Shown one piece after another: positions 30,361-38,775 of a stretch of 38,775 nucleotides of DNA; the stretch's first letter is position 1, and each line of letters opens with the position of its first letter. Source of the DNA: a bacterium (GTDB lineage: Bacteria; Acidobacteriota; Terriglobia; Terriglobales; Acidobacteriaceae); NCBI GenBank assembly GCA_026225095.1, contig JAMFSC010000030.1, forward strand, positions 1 to 38,775, given 5' to 3'. Position numbers and translations under genes: made by a program. The notes under the pieces are model-generated. The model did not search any database. It was not told the DNA's origin and saw nothing but the letters and a program-made list of their open reading frames with translations.

Positions 30361-31580
30361 GCGAACTCCTCCTGACCGGAATCTCACAGCTTGTGACGGC
30401 TGAGGGCTCCTCCGCCAGGCGTGGCGCGGAGATGTCGAAGCTGCGCATCGTCACGGGAGCCGCAATTGCGATCGATGGCGGACGGATCTCATGGATGGGG
30501 CGCGAGCAGGATTGGAACGGCTTCGCCGTTGAGGTCGTGGATGTCGGCCAGCGCGCGGTCCTGCCTGGACTGATCGATCCGCACACTCATGCGGTGTGGG
30601 CAGGAGACCGGCTGGGGGACTTTGAAGCTCGCGCTGCAGGTGCGACTTATGAAGACATCCTTGCCTCCGGGGGTGGGATCTGGCATACGATTCGGGAGAC
30701 CGCGGGGCGAAGCTGTGAAGAGATGGCGGCCACGGCGCTTCCGCGCATCGAGGCGCTGGCCCGTTCCGGCGCAACGACGGTCGAGGTGAAGTCGGGCTAT
30801 GGGTACAGCGTGGAGGCGGAGTTGCGGATGCTGCGCACAATCCGTCGGATGGCCGGGCAGACCAGGGTTCGGATCGTTCCTACCCTGCTGATTCATATTT
30901 GCCCACAGGATGAAGCGGAACGCGTGGCTCTTCGCGATGCTGTCTGCGGGGAGCTGATCCCGGAGGTGGCTCGGGAAGGACTCGCGCGAGCAGTCGATAT
31001 CTTTGTCGAGCAGCATGCCTGGTCCTCAACGGATGCGCGCATGATCCTGACCTGCGCGAAGGCACATGGACTCGCGATCAAGCTGCATACGGAGCAGTTC
31101 CAGAACGTTGGCGGACTTGAGCTCGGGCTGGAGCTTGGAGCGTTGAGTGTCGATCATCTTGAAGCATGCACCGAGGTGCAATGTCGCGCGGTGGGAGAGT
31201 CCACAACGATCGCTACGATCCTTCCGGGAGTCAGCCTGCACCTTGGGCTTCCCGCTGCGCCGGGACGAAGACTCGTCGAAGCTGGCGCAGCGGTCGCGAT
31301 TGGGACGGACTTGAACCCTGGCTCCAGCCCGCTTTTTTCTACCTCGGCCGCCATGGGTTTAGCGGTGAGGATGAATGGGCTCAACGCATTGGAGGCATTG
31401 GCTGCCTGCACGATCAACGCGGCAGCGGCGCTCGGCTTATCCGATGCGGGCAGGCTGGAAGCAGGTTGTGTAGCGGATCTGCTGGTTCTTGCGAGCGACG
31501 ACTGGCGCGACCTCGCTTACGCCATGGGCCATTCGGTCGTGCGTGACGTGTGGGTCGGCGGAAGGAGGCTTGAGCTTTGA
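30357..31580 (+). CDS. hutI: Imidazolonepropionase
   Basis: This 407-residue amidohydrolase-superfamily enzyme opens the imidazolone ring to give N-formimidoylglutamate. Metal and substrate motifs are visible: [16 protein letters not shown] (HxH at about 76-78), [39 protein letters not shown] and [10 protein letters not shown] (about 315-324). It overlaps hutU by ATGA and its stop overlaps the hutF TTG start. It is intact and of normal length. Confidence 0.95.
   Translation: MSELLLTGISQLVTAEGSSARRGAEMSKLRIVTGAAIAIDGGRISWMGREQDWNGFAVEVVDVGQRAVLPGLIDPHTHAVWAGDRLGDFEARAAGATYEDILASGGGIWHTIRETAGRSCEEMAATALPRIEALARSGATTVEVKSGYGYSVEAELRMLRTIRRMAGQTRVRIVPTLLIHICPQDEAERVALRDAVCGELIPEVAREGLARAVDIFVEQHAWSSTDARMILTCAKAHGLAIKLHTEQFQNVGGLELGLELGALSVDHLEACTEVQCRAVGESTTIATILPGVSLHLGLPAAPGRRLVEAGAAVAIGTDLNPGSSPLFSTSAAMGLAVRMNGLNALEALAACTINAAAALGLSDAGRLEAGCVADLLVLASDDWRDLAYAMGHSVVRDVWVGGRRLEL
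31562..31579 (+). promoter_or_regulatory. Ribosome site deciding a TTG start for hutF
   Basis: AAGGAGG (31562-31568) lies 8 nt before TTG 31577, which overlaps the hutI stop as TTGA. A later ATG at 31601 would remove conserved residues of the N-terminal beta-strand. The site therefore supports the rare TTG start. Confidence 0.7.
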
Positions 31581-32968
31581 GGACTTCTTATCAGCCCGAA
31601 CTGATGCTTGTGGATGGCATCTTCCAGAGCGGCTACGCGTTGGAGGTAGACGCGGCCGGGACGATCGTCTTCACGGGTCAGGCTGGACTCGGCAGCCCCG
31701 GAGCCGCGATACGGCGTATGCCCGGATGCGCTTTGCTGCCGGGCATGATTGATGTTCATTCGCACTCTTTTCAGCGTGCCCTGCGAGGGAAGGCGGAGTC
31801 GCGACGCAGCAGCGGTCCGGACTTCTGGTCGTGGCGCAACATCATGTATCGTTGCGCTCTGGCCTTGACTCCGGGAGAGATCTACGACGTGGCGTGCATG
31901 GCTTTCCTGGAGATGACGCTCGCTGGGATTACGACGGTAGGCGAGTTTCACTATCTGCACCGTACCCCTTCCGGCGCGCCATATGATGATTCGAATCTGC
32001 TCGCGCATCAGGTCGTTCGTGCCGCCGGGAGCGTTGGTATACGCATCGTCTTGCTGCAATGCGCGTATGCTCGGGCTGGCTTTCAACTGCCTGCTGATCC
32101 TGGACAGATACGTTTTCTGGAACCGGATGTGGACGGCTTTCTTGACAAGTCTGAAGACTTGATGCGTGAGATTGGCTCTCTCTCTGCGTTGGCGAGCTTC
32201 GGCATTGCGCCGCATAGCCTGCGAGCAGTGCCACGTGAGTATCTGCGAACGCTGGCGTCATGGACACACAAGCATATGCTCCCGCTCCACATGCATGTGG
32301 CGGAGCAGCCCGCGGAGATTGAGGCCTGTAAGGCTGAGTATGGCCTCTCACCCTTTGAGCTGCTCGATGAGTGTGGCCTGTTGACCGAGGACCTCACGGC
32401 GATCCATGCGATTCATCTTCAGCCCCGCGAGGTGGAGCTGATGGCACGCGGGCGGATCACGGTTGGTGCGTGTCCGACCACCGAGCGCAATCTCGGCGAT
32501 GGGATCCTGCGCGCGGATGCGTTGATCGACGCCGGCATCTCGATTGCCTTCGGTACCGATAGCCACACGCAGACGGATGCATTCGAGAATGCACGTGAGC
32601 TGGAATCGAATCTTCGCCTGCTCAACCTGCAGCGCGCAGTGCTTGACGGAAGGCACGGTGAGAGCCTTCCGAACCTCCTGTTTGATTTCGCCACAAAGGC
32701 CGGGGCACGGTCGCTGCATCTTCAGACGGGCTCGCTTCACGTGGGAGCTCCGGCGGACTTCTTCACGGTAGACCTGAACGACAGCTCGATCGCGGGAAGC
32801 TTGCCGGAAGAGTTGCTGACAAATCTTGTCTTCAGCATGGCCCGTACGGCGATCCACGATGTCGTGGTGAACGGTCGGATGATCGTGGATCATAGACGGC
32901 ATGCCCTGCAGCATGGGATCGTCGAAGCATTCTGCGAGGTTCAACGCCGGCTTGGGTCCGCGCTGTGA
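31577..32968 (+). CDS. hutF: Formimidoylglutamate deiminase
   Basis: This 463-residue amidohydrolase converts N-formimidoylglutamate to N-formylglutamate and ammonia, the five-step branch of histidine breakdown known from Pseudomonas. HutF-specific signatures: GMIDVHSHSFQRALRGKAE (HxH at about 60-62), FWSWRNIMYRCALALTP, TVGEFHYLHR, LHMHVAEQPAEIEAC, CPTTERNLGDGI and FGTDSHTQTDAFENARELE (about 325-342). The start is TTG 31577, supported by a strong ribosome site. Its stop overlaps the GTG of the M20 gene (GTGA). Its presence implies that a deformylase should exist; none of the usual HutG type is in the window. Confidence 0.93.
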   Translation: MRTSYQPELMLVDGIFQSGYALEVDAAGTIVFTGQAGLGSPGAAIRRMPGCALLPGMIDVHSHSFQRALRGKAESRRSSGPDFWSWRNIMYRCALALTPGEIYDVACMAFLEMTLAGITTVGEFHYLHRTPSGAPYDDSNLLAHQVVRAAGSVGIRIVLLQCAYARAGFQLPADPGQIRFLEPDVDGFLDKSEDLMREIGSLSALASFGIAPHSLRAVPREYLRTLASWTHKHMLPLHMHVAEQPAEIEACKAEYGLSPFELLDECGLLTEDLTAIHAIHLQPREVELMARGRITVGACPTTERNLGDGILRADALIDAGISIAFGTDSHTQTDAFENARELESNLRLLNLQRAVLDGRHGESLPNLLFDFATKAGARSLHLQTGSLHVGAPADFFTVDLNDSSIAGSLPEELLTNLVFSMARTAIHDVVVNGRMIVDHRRHALQHGIVEAFCEVQRRLGSAL

Positions 32969-34080
32969 ACACGACGCGAGAGGTCCTCTCTGGTTTGGTT
33001 GGAATTACCAGCGTCTCCCATCAGAGCAATCGCCCTTTAATTGAGATGGTACAAAGCTTCTTTGCGGGCTCGGCGTGGCATCAGCGTGTATTGATCTACC
33101 ACGACGCCGACGGTGTGGAGAAGCTGAACCTCATCGTGTCCTCACACCCGATGCCGGACGGATGCGTGGAGACCGAGCTTGCGATCGTATGCCACACCGA
33201 TACGGTTCTTTTCAGCGATGCGTGGTTGAACGCAACCGTGCTGACCGAGCGCGTTGGGATGCTCCATGGCTGCGGCGCGTGCGACGTCAAGGGGTTCCTC
33301 GCGTGCATGGTCGTTGCTGCATCGAAGATCGAGGTAACGAAGCTTCGTCATCGGCTTTGCCTTGTCTTCACTTCGGATGAAGAGATCGGGTGCCGTGGCG
33401 CTCGCTTTCTTCTGGGCGAGAACGCCCTTCGGGCGAAATATGCCATCGTCGGCGAGCCCACCTCGCTGGTGCCGGCGCGCGCGGGGAAAGGCTACTGCCT
33501 CGCTTCGATCCTAGTGAAGGGAGCGGCGGCGCACAGCGCATACCCGGAGGCCGGACGATCCGCGATCGCTGCGGCGGCGCACCTGATCTGCGAGGTCGAG
33601 CGGCTCGGCGAAGAGTTGAAGCTCGCACCGAGCCCAGCCTTCTCGCCACCCTGGACCACGCTGAATGTCGGTGAGATTCGAGGCGGAACAGCGAAGAACA
33701 TCGTGCCGGCGGAGTGTGTGTTTCTCCTGGAGTGGAGGCCTGTTCCCTGTCAGGCACCGCAACTTGTTGCGGATCGCTTGCGGCAGATCATCGAGCGCAT
33801 TGGATGCGATGCCGAGGTCAGCGTTCTCAGGATGGAGGTTGGTTTCGAGAGCAGCGTGGAGAGCGCCGTGGTACAGGCAATGCTCGGGTCGGATCGACTG
33901 AGCCGGACCATTGCGTTTGGTACGGAGGCACCATGGCTTGCGCGTATGGGTGCGGAGGTTGTCGTGTTCGGACCTGGCTCCATGCTCACCGCGCATAGTC
34001 CGCGCGAGTGTGTCCCCACAGAGGAACTCGAGCGGTGTGTGCAGAGGCTGCAGACCGCCATCGACATCCTCTGCGGGTGA
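32965..34080 (+). CDS. M20-family ArgE-like amidohydrolase, candidate N-formylglutamate deformylase
   Basis: This 371-residue M20 metallopeptidase is close to the acetylornithine deacetylase (ArgE) pattern. Dinuclear-zinc motifs are complete: CHTDTV (about 74-79), CDVKGF (about 105-110), DEEIG (about 138), GEPTS (about 162) and TAHSP near the C-terminus (about 341). The dimerisation domain (GAAAHSAYPEAGRSAI) is present. ArgE enzymes remove acyl groups from N-acyl amino acids and some members deformylate. It is the last gene of the hut operon, coupled to hutF by a GTGA overlap. The usual HutG is absent, so hydrolysis of N-formylglutamate to glutamate and formate is the likely role; this is inferred from context. 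Biosynthetic ArgE activity is the alternative, but no arg genes are nearby. Confidence 0.82.
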   Translation: MNTTREVLSGLVGITSVSHQSNRPLIEMVQSFFAGSAWHQRVLIYHDADGVEKLNLIVSSHPMPDGCVETELAIVCHTDTVLFSDAWLNATVLTERVGMLHGCGACDVKGFLACMVVAASKIEVTKLRHRLCLVFTSDEEIGCRGARFLLGENALRAKYAIVGEPTSLVPARAGKGYCLASILVKGAAAHSAYPEAGRSAIAAAAHLICEVERLGEELKLAPSPAFSPPWTTLNVGEIRGGTAKNIVPAECVFLLEWRPVPCQAPQLVADRLRQIIERIGCDAEVSVLRMEVGFESSVESAVVQAMLGSDRLSRTIAFGTEAPWLARMGAEVVVFGPGSMLTAHSPRECVPTEELERCVQRLQTAIDILCG

Positions 34081-34086
34081 ACGGTG

Positions 34087-36111
34087 TTATGGCTTGTTCG
34101 GTTCGATCTTTCCCGCGAAGCCATCGGCGATGAACTTGATCATGTGCTCGCGCGCTATGACGCCGTGCCATGGCTCTGTGCTTGGATTACCGGCAAAGTT
34201 TCCGCCAAGCGCGCCGTGATCCTCCCGGGGGAAGAGAAGCATCTGAACGGGTACGCCTTCCTGCCTTAGAGCACGATACATCTCTTTGGACTGGCCCTCG
34301 GGATCGGTCGTATCGGTCTGCCCCTGGAGTAGAAGGAAGGGTGTCCTGGCATGCTCGGCGTAGGCAAGCGGGCTTTGACGCCAGGCGCTCTCGAAGTGAC
34401 GCCACGGCTGCCCGGTGTACCAGCGATCGCCGTAGGAGTCCGACTCTGTGCCGTACTCGCTGAACTGATCGATCACGGGCGCCCCGCTGACGATCGCCTT
34501 GAAGCTTGCCGTCTTGCCCTCAACGAACCCGGCCATCTCGCCACCGTAGCTGTAACCGATGAGCGCCATCTTGTCCGCGTCGATCGGCTGAGTGCGCACG
34601 GCCTCATCTACCCCGGCCATGATGTCTAGGTAGTCGCCGTTGCCCATGTCGTCCTTGTTTGCGGCTTCGAATGGGATGCCGTAGCCGGTGCTTCCGCGCG
34701 GATTGGTAACGAGCACGGCCCAGCCCTCTCCCACCAACAGATTGATCAAAGGCGAGTAGCTGTCGGTAAACTGACCGCGAGGGCCTCCATGGACATCGAC
34801 GACGAGGGGGACTTTTCCGGATGATGCCTGGGGAGGAAGGTAGAGGAGGCCTTCGATCGTGAACCCCGCGCGCTTCCAGGAGAGAGGCTTCGAGGCCACC
34901 GCCGTCCAGGCCGCGGGTGCCGTCTCCGGCTGTATCAGCTGCCTGCCCGGGTGGTCGAGAGCAGTGGTCATATAGACGGAGGCCGGCGACGTGCTGGAGC
35001 TGCCAACATACACCCATGCCTTGGCATTTCGAGGATGCCGGAATCCAGTAACGACCGGAAGGCCGAAGTCCAGCAGGTGCTCACGGCCTGTTGTGAGATC
35101 GATGCTGGCAACGGTCCGGCGCATCCCGTGCGTGATGCTGAGAAGTGCGGAGCCGTCGTCGTCGGAGATCGCGAGAGAGTCGGCAGCGAGCGTGCTGTCT
35201 TTCAAGGCACCTGTAATGTTCTTGCTCTTCGCCGTGGCCATGTCGAAGGTGTAGAGGTCGGCACAGCCCTCTGGGGCATCCTTCTCGCAGCCTGCCAACA
35301 GAACCAGGGACGTTCCGGGATGCATCCATGCCGCGCGGCGAGTGGTCTCGGGCAGGCCCGATACAGGCTTTTGATCCGCCGGATTCCGCACCGAGACGAT
35401 CGTACCGATGGTGCTTGGTCCGAGGTCGTGAATATGCTTGTGCGTCAGGATGAGCAGACGGTCCGACTGCTCGCTCCAGGAGAGGGCATCCATATCGCTG
35501 AGCGTCGGGACTTCGCGTGCCTTCCACGTCCTGGTATCGATGAGGTAAGCACGGTGCGGAAGCTCTTCATGCTCCACCCAGATGGCATCCTTCTTGTCGT
35601 GACGGTCCTTGGTAAGCGATGTCGGCTCTGGATCGGTTGCAACGACTGCGACCATGCTTCCGTCTGGCGAGATCGAGTAAGACATGACGCTGACGGATGT
35701 TGCTTTCTCACCGGCAGCGGCGATGCGCTCAAGCGGAATCGCGACTGCTTCTCCGCCGTCTGTCGGGAGCCGATAGAGGCTGGACTTATTGTCGCGACGC
35801 GATTGGAACAGGATAGCGCTTCCATCGGGCAGATACTCCGGCGCGCGCTCGCCCGTACTTTCACCCTGGGTGAACGTCAGTTGACGGTATGGTCCGCCCT
35901 CTGTGCTCAGAAGCCACAGATGGGTTTTGCCGCCATCTGCGGTACTGTCCTGCAACGTTGCTACAACGTGCTTGAGATCGGGAGACAGTTGAGGCGCCGC
36001 GATAGTGCGCAGTTGGCGGAGATCTTCATTGGATGGGAAATGCTGCTGAGCAATTGCCGGGACGACGGAGCATGCGAACAGAACCATGGCTCTGCCCAAG
36101 GAGTAATTCAT
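34087..36111 (-). CDS. Secreted S9-family prolyl oligopeptidase-like peptidase
   Basis: This protein has 674 residues. A signal peptide (AMVLFACSVVPAIAQ) is followed by a beta-propeller (about residues 35-400, with WD40-like SPDLKHVVA and SPDGSMVAV repeats) and a C-terminal alpha/beta-hydrolase domain. The catalytic triad is visible: Ser521 in GYSYGG, Asp600 in GQTDTTD and His632 in EDHG. The oxyanion region VDVHGGPRGQ is also present. The family cleaves short peptides, as dipeptidyl-peptidases or acylaminoacyl-peptidases. GGAG lies 6 nt before the ATG. Its 3' end is 6 nt from the end of the convergent hut operon, so transcripts may overlap. It is probably periplasmic and part of peptide use. 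Confidence 0.88.
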   Translation of the reverse strand: MNYSLGRAMVLFACSVVPAIAQQHFPSNEDLRQLRTIAAPQLSPDLKHVVATLQDSTADGGKTHLWLLSTEGGPYRQLTFTQGESTGERAPEYLPDGSAILFQSRRDNKSSLYRLPTDGGEAVAIPLERIAAAGEKATSVSVMSYSISPDGSMVAVVATDPEPTSLTKDRHDKKDAIWVEHEELPHRAYLIDTRTWKAREVPTLSDMDALSWSEQSDRLLILTHKHIHDLGPSTIGTIVSVRNPADQKPVSGLPETTRRAAWMHPGTSLVLLAGCEKDAPEGCADLYTFDMATAKSKNITGALKDSTLAADSLAISDDDGSALLSITHGMRRTVASIDLTTGREHLLDFGLPVVTGFRHPRNAKAWVYVGSSSTSPASVYMTTALDHPGRQLIQPETAPAAWTAVASKPLSWKRAGFTIEGLLYLPPQASSGKVPLVVDVHGGPRGQFTDSYSPLINLLVGEGWAVLVTNPRGSTGYGIPFEAANKDDMGNGDYLDIMAGVDEAVRTQPIDADKMALIGYSYGGEMAGFVEGKTASFKAIVSGAPVIDQFSEYGTESDSYGDRWYTGQPWRHFESAWRQSPLAYAEHARTPFLLLQGQTDTTDPEGQSKEMYRALRQEGVPVQMLLFPREDHGALGGNFAGNPSTEPWHGVIAREHMIKFIADGFAGKIEPNKP

Positions 36112-36143
36112 GACGATCTCCGATGAGTGCTTCTGAAATCACG

Positions 36144-36179
36144 CCCGGCCTCCCTGCCGGCGGAGGCAGGAAGACCGGG
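36144..36179. terminator. Strong GC-rich hairpin after second TonB receptor
   Basis: CCCGG (36144-36148) pairs with CCGGG (36175-36179), and the CCTGCC/GGCAGG inner arms extend the stem with small bulges. It sits between the receptor stop (36190, minus) and the S9 start (36111, minus), so it would end receptor transcripts and insulate the S9 gene. No long T-run follows. Confidence 0.55.
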
Positions 36180-36189
36180 AGGTATGACG

Positions 36190-38593
36190 CTAGAACTGGT
36201 AGCGCAGCGAGAACTCCATACGGCGTGACGTGGTGAGGGTGGTGGTGTAGTTGCCGAGGTTTGTGCTTGTGACGTTTAATGTGAGTGCGTTGAAGTGAAC
36301 CGAGTTGTATACGTTGAAAACCTCCCATGCAAACGTCACGATCTGCCGGTCCGTGAACTTGAACGGCTTTGTGAGGCTTGCATCGGCGCCAAAGTAGCCG
36401 TCGCGGCGGAAGTTGTTTCGCTGGTCGGCTTCGCCGGGATAAGGGAGGCGAACAAGTGGGCCGCCGCTTGTGACGGTGGAATTGAGGGTACTGGCGAGGG
36501 TTGCTCCGAAGGCATTGGCAACGCGTGAGGCATTACCCACAGTCTTCGCGGAGAAGTTTCCGGTCTTGACGGCGTAGCTGCCGATCTCCCAGTCGGTTGT
36601 GTAGTCGCCCTCGCTGAGCGAGAAGGGGAGGCCGCTCGTCCAGCGGGTGATGTTTGCGAGACGCCATCCGCCAATGAGGAGGTCAGCGGCCTTGCCCGAA
36701 TTGCCACCGAAGGCCTGGCCGTGGCCGAAGGGCAGAACATAGGAACCGGTGAAGGTGATGAGGTGGCGGGTGTCGAAGTCGGAGACACCGCGGGACTGGG
36801 CGGGGTTGAACGCGTTGGTGATATAGCCGCTGACGCCGCCAAGTGCGAAGCTGTCGCGCTCGGTGTCGGAGCCCATGTCGATGGAGTTACCAAGCGTGTA
36901 GCTCAAGTCCGATTGGAAGCCGTGCGAGAGGCGATGGCGCAGGACGAACTGGCCGGCGTTGTAGGAAGAAGAGCCGATCGTGGACTGAGCATAGAGCGAG
37001 GAGAACTGGCCCTGGTAGAAGCGCTTCGCCGGAGCATTGGCGGGGCAGCCGTAGGAGCAATAAAAGTCGAGGTCAGCGAGCGCCGTCGACTCTCCGAGCA
37101 CGCTGCGATAGGTGGTGAATTCAAGGTTGTAGATATTCTGGGTCGCGGAGAGTCCAGCTCCGTTATAGGTCACGACGCCGGCCGAGTTCCGGACGACCAC
37201 GTTCTTCATCTGCGGAAAGACATTTTCAAAGTAGGCGATGCTTGGAACACTGGTCTTGTAGGTCTTCTTCGTGGCATCGGCGACGGCGTTTGCGTCCACC
37301 AGACCTGCGAGCTGCGCGCCGGCGGTGAAGTAGCTGGAGCCCGAGTTGGTGTCAACCAGGTTCACTGGCGTGGCAAGATCGAGTTGCTGGACGAGACGGC
37401 GACCGAAGCGCCCGACGTAGGCCGCTTCGACCGTGAAGCCCCCCGGCAGGGACCGCTGCAGCGAGAGATTGAAGACCTCGGAGTAGGGAGTCTTGATCTT
37501 GTTATCTATGCCTGCCGAGATGCTGAAGTTGGTGGTCGACGGGGTGTAAGGGAAGCTCTGCGTGACGGACGGAGCGGTAACGGGGATGTTGGGCATGGTG
37601 TTGCGATTGACGAAGCGCGGCGCGTTCTCTGAAGTAAGCTTGCCGAGGGCGCTCGGAATGCTGGATGCGAGGCCGAACGAACCCTTCGAGTTGAAGCCAT
37701 TGATCACGCCCTGACCGAAGTGGTCATAGTAGATGCCTGCGCCGATGCGAATGGAGGTCTTGCTGTCCAGCGCATAGGCGATGGAGAGACGCGGTGCGAA
37801 GTCGGCCTTGTCCTTGGACCAGTAGCCGGGCTTTCCATACATGGGACCGTTCGGCGCGAACTGAAGAGCAGGCTCGTAGACCTGCCCAATGGCGGCAGCA
37901 GCGGCGCGCTGCAGGAAGAAGGCGTGGGTGTCGATGGTAGGAGCCGCCGACTGCCCATGGGCCTCGTACGGAACCTGAAGGATGGAGTGCCGCAGACCGA
38001 AGGTGACGGTCAGTTTGGGCGTGGCGCGCCATGAGTCCTGGATGAAGTATTCGAACTCATTCGATACGAAGTTTCTGACGACAGGGGCTCCCGCCGCAAG
38101 CAGGGAACCGGAGGTGGCCGAGTCGACGTGGTAGTTGACGTTCTGGGTCAACGAGGACTCCGCGCCCACAAGGTTTCCATAGGCGTTCAGATAGCTACTG
38201 GCGAAGCTGCTGGCGACGCCGTTGAGGCCGAGCGTGGTGGGGGTGGGCAGGCCCGCGGTCGAAAGCCCCTGCGGATTGGTGCTGCCGACGTTGAACGAGT
38301 TGGCGTCGGTATTGGAGTTGTTGTGAATGAGCCGCCACGAACCGCCCAACTGTATGGAGTGACTTCCCTTGGTGTAGCTCAGGGTGTCGGTGATCGTGTT
38401 GATGGGAACGGTGCGGATCGTATTGCGGGTCTCGGCGGTGGGAGTGGCGATGAACCGGATATCGGTATATGCACCTGCACCCTGACCAGCGGTTCCGAAG
38501 CCCTGCCGGATGTAGCCATAGCGGATGTCATTGACCAGGTTCGACGTAATCGTCCATGTATCCCCTGCGGCGATACCCTTGGTGTTATCGATC
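36190..38593 (-). pseudogene. TonB-dependent receptor cut by IS66-like element
   Basis: About 800 C-terminal residues of an Oar-like TonB receptor barrel are intact, from DNTKGIAAGDTWTITSNLVN to the terminal strand SRRMEFSLRYQF. Conserved barrel segments include NEFEYFIQDSWRATPKLTVT, FGLRHSILQVPYEA and FAPRLSIAYALDSKTSIRIG. The signal peptide, carboxypeptidase-like domain, plug and first barrel strands are missing. Upstream of about 38593 the frame remains open but the sequence no longer resembles a receptor. It becomes the leader of an opposite-strand transposase gene. The rest of the receptor may lie beyond the inserted element. In this state no functional receptor can be made. Confidence 0.8.
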
Positions 38594-38775
38594 GTATGCC
38601 TCCGAGCAAGACCATTCTTTCCCTGTGTTTTTGAAGGTGATTCACTGGGGGCATGAATGAACATCCGGTTTCTTCCCTCCCTCGTCGTCCTCGTCGCAGC
38701 CGTGCGGAGGTGGCGCAGATCGTGTCCTCTTATCCGCAGAGTGGCTTGAGTCGATCGCAGTTCTGCCGTCAGCAT
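38594..38775 (+). mobile_element. Left end of an IS66-family element (partial)
   Basis: The boundary is set where receptor similarity stops. There the + strand reads GTATGCCTCC, which resembles the IS66-type terminal repeat beginning GTAAGC. The first transposition gene starts 59 nt in, usual spacing for the family. The other end and the 8-bp target duplication lie outside the window, so the exact junction is an estimate. Confidence 0.55.
38653..38775 (+). CDS. IS66 accessory protein TnpA-like, N-terminal fragment
   Basis: The first 41 codons are visible before the window ends. The segment RRSRAEVAQIVSSYPQSGLS followed by RSQFCRQH matches the N-terminal helix-turn-helix of the small first protein (TnpA) of IS66-family elements, which have the form R-S-x-E-x-x-x-L/I-V-x-x-Y-x-x-S-G-L-S-x-x-x-F-C. 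The protein assists transposition with TnpB and the TnpC transposase, expected to the right. It lies on the strand opposite to the interrupted receptor. Confidence 0.65.
   Translation, partial: MNEHPVSSLPRRPRRSRAEVAQIVSSYPQSGLSRSQFCRQH

Overview
The window looks like chromosomal DNA of an Acidobacteriota member, most likely Terriglobales/Acidobacteriaceae (Granulicella, Edaphobacter or Terriglobus-like). This rests on recognised family types: two large Oar-like TonB-dependent receptors with Ala/Thr/Ser/Asn-rich beta-barrels, two GH106-type glycosidases, a membrane-anchored winged-helix regulator of the kind seen beside acidobacterial receptors, a small AT-hook protein with an 'RARIAAAQKKR' tail, and secreted M14 and S9 peptidases. 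No database search was possible, so the taxon is an inference. I saw no rRNA, tRNA or CRISPR.

Layout. (1) 1-2972: a structured non-coding stretch, then a decayed NtrB/NtrC-type two-component pair on the + strand with frameshifts, a stop and lost motif blocks. (2) 3033-14196: a glycan-uptake/degradation locus. A TonB receptor and a GH106 glycosidase form a minus-strand pair, a ToxR/CadC-like one-component regulator is divergent from them, and a second GH106-type enzyme converges on the regulator. The receptor has an amber codon at its predicted signal-peptidase site. (3) 14516-14976: an AT-hook protein and a REP-like hairpin. (4) 14995-23054, minus strand: one eight-gene respiratory operon in the order coxB(CuA + heme c), coxA, coxC, an unidentified membrane protein, diheme cytochrome c lipoprotein, Rieske protein, cytochrome b with fused heme c, ctaG. 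It encodes a quinol-to-oxygen chain (bc-type complex plus caa3 oxidase). (5) 23458-34080: an Lrp/AsnC regulator followed by an M14 peptidase (minus), divergent from a five-gene histidine-utilisation operon hutH-hutU-hutI-hutF-M20 hydrolase (plus). A perfect 9-bp inverted repeat lies between the two units. hutH carries two compensating frameshifts. (6) 34087-36111: a secreted S9 prolyl-oligopeptidase-type enzyme. (7) 36190-38775: a second TonB receptor cut off at its N-terminal side by what looks like the left end of an IS66-family element that runs off the window.

How the genes work together. Region 5-6 reads as a peptide-to-histidine-to-glutamate route: secreted peptidases release amino acids, the Lrp protein is the likely sensor, and HutH/U/I/F convert histidine to N-formylglutamate. 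No HutG deformylase is present. An ArgE-like M20 amidohydrolase occupies that position, translationally coupled to hutF, and is a good candidate for the last step. Region 4 passes electrons from quinol through the Rieske/cytochrome b proteins, the fused and free cytochromes c, and the CuA/heme c subunit II to oxygen.

A striking feature is the number of lesions: two regulators, both TonB receptors and hutH are damaged in 39 kb. The NtrBC and IS66 cases look like true decay. The amber codon and the hutH frameshifts are single-base events that could also be sequence errors.
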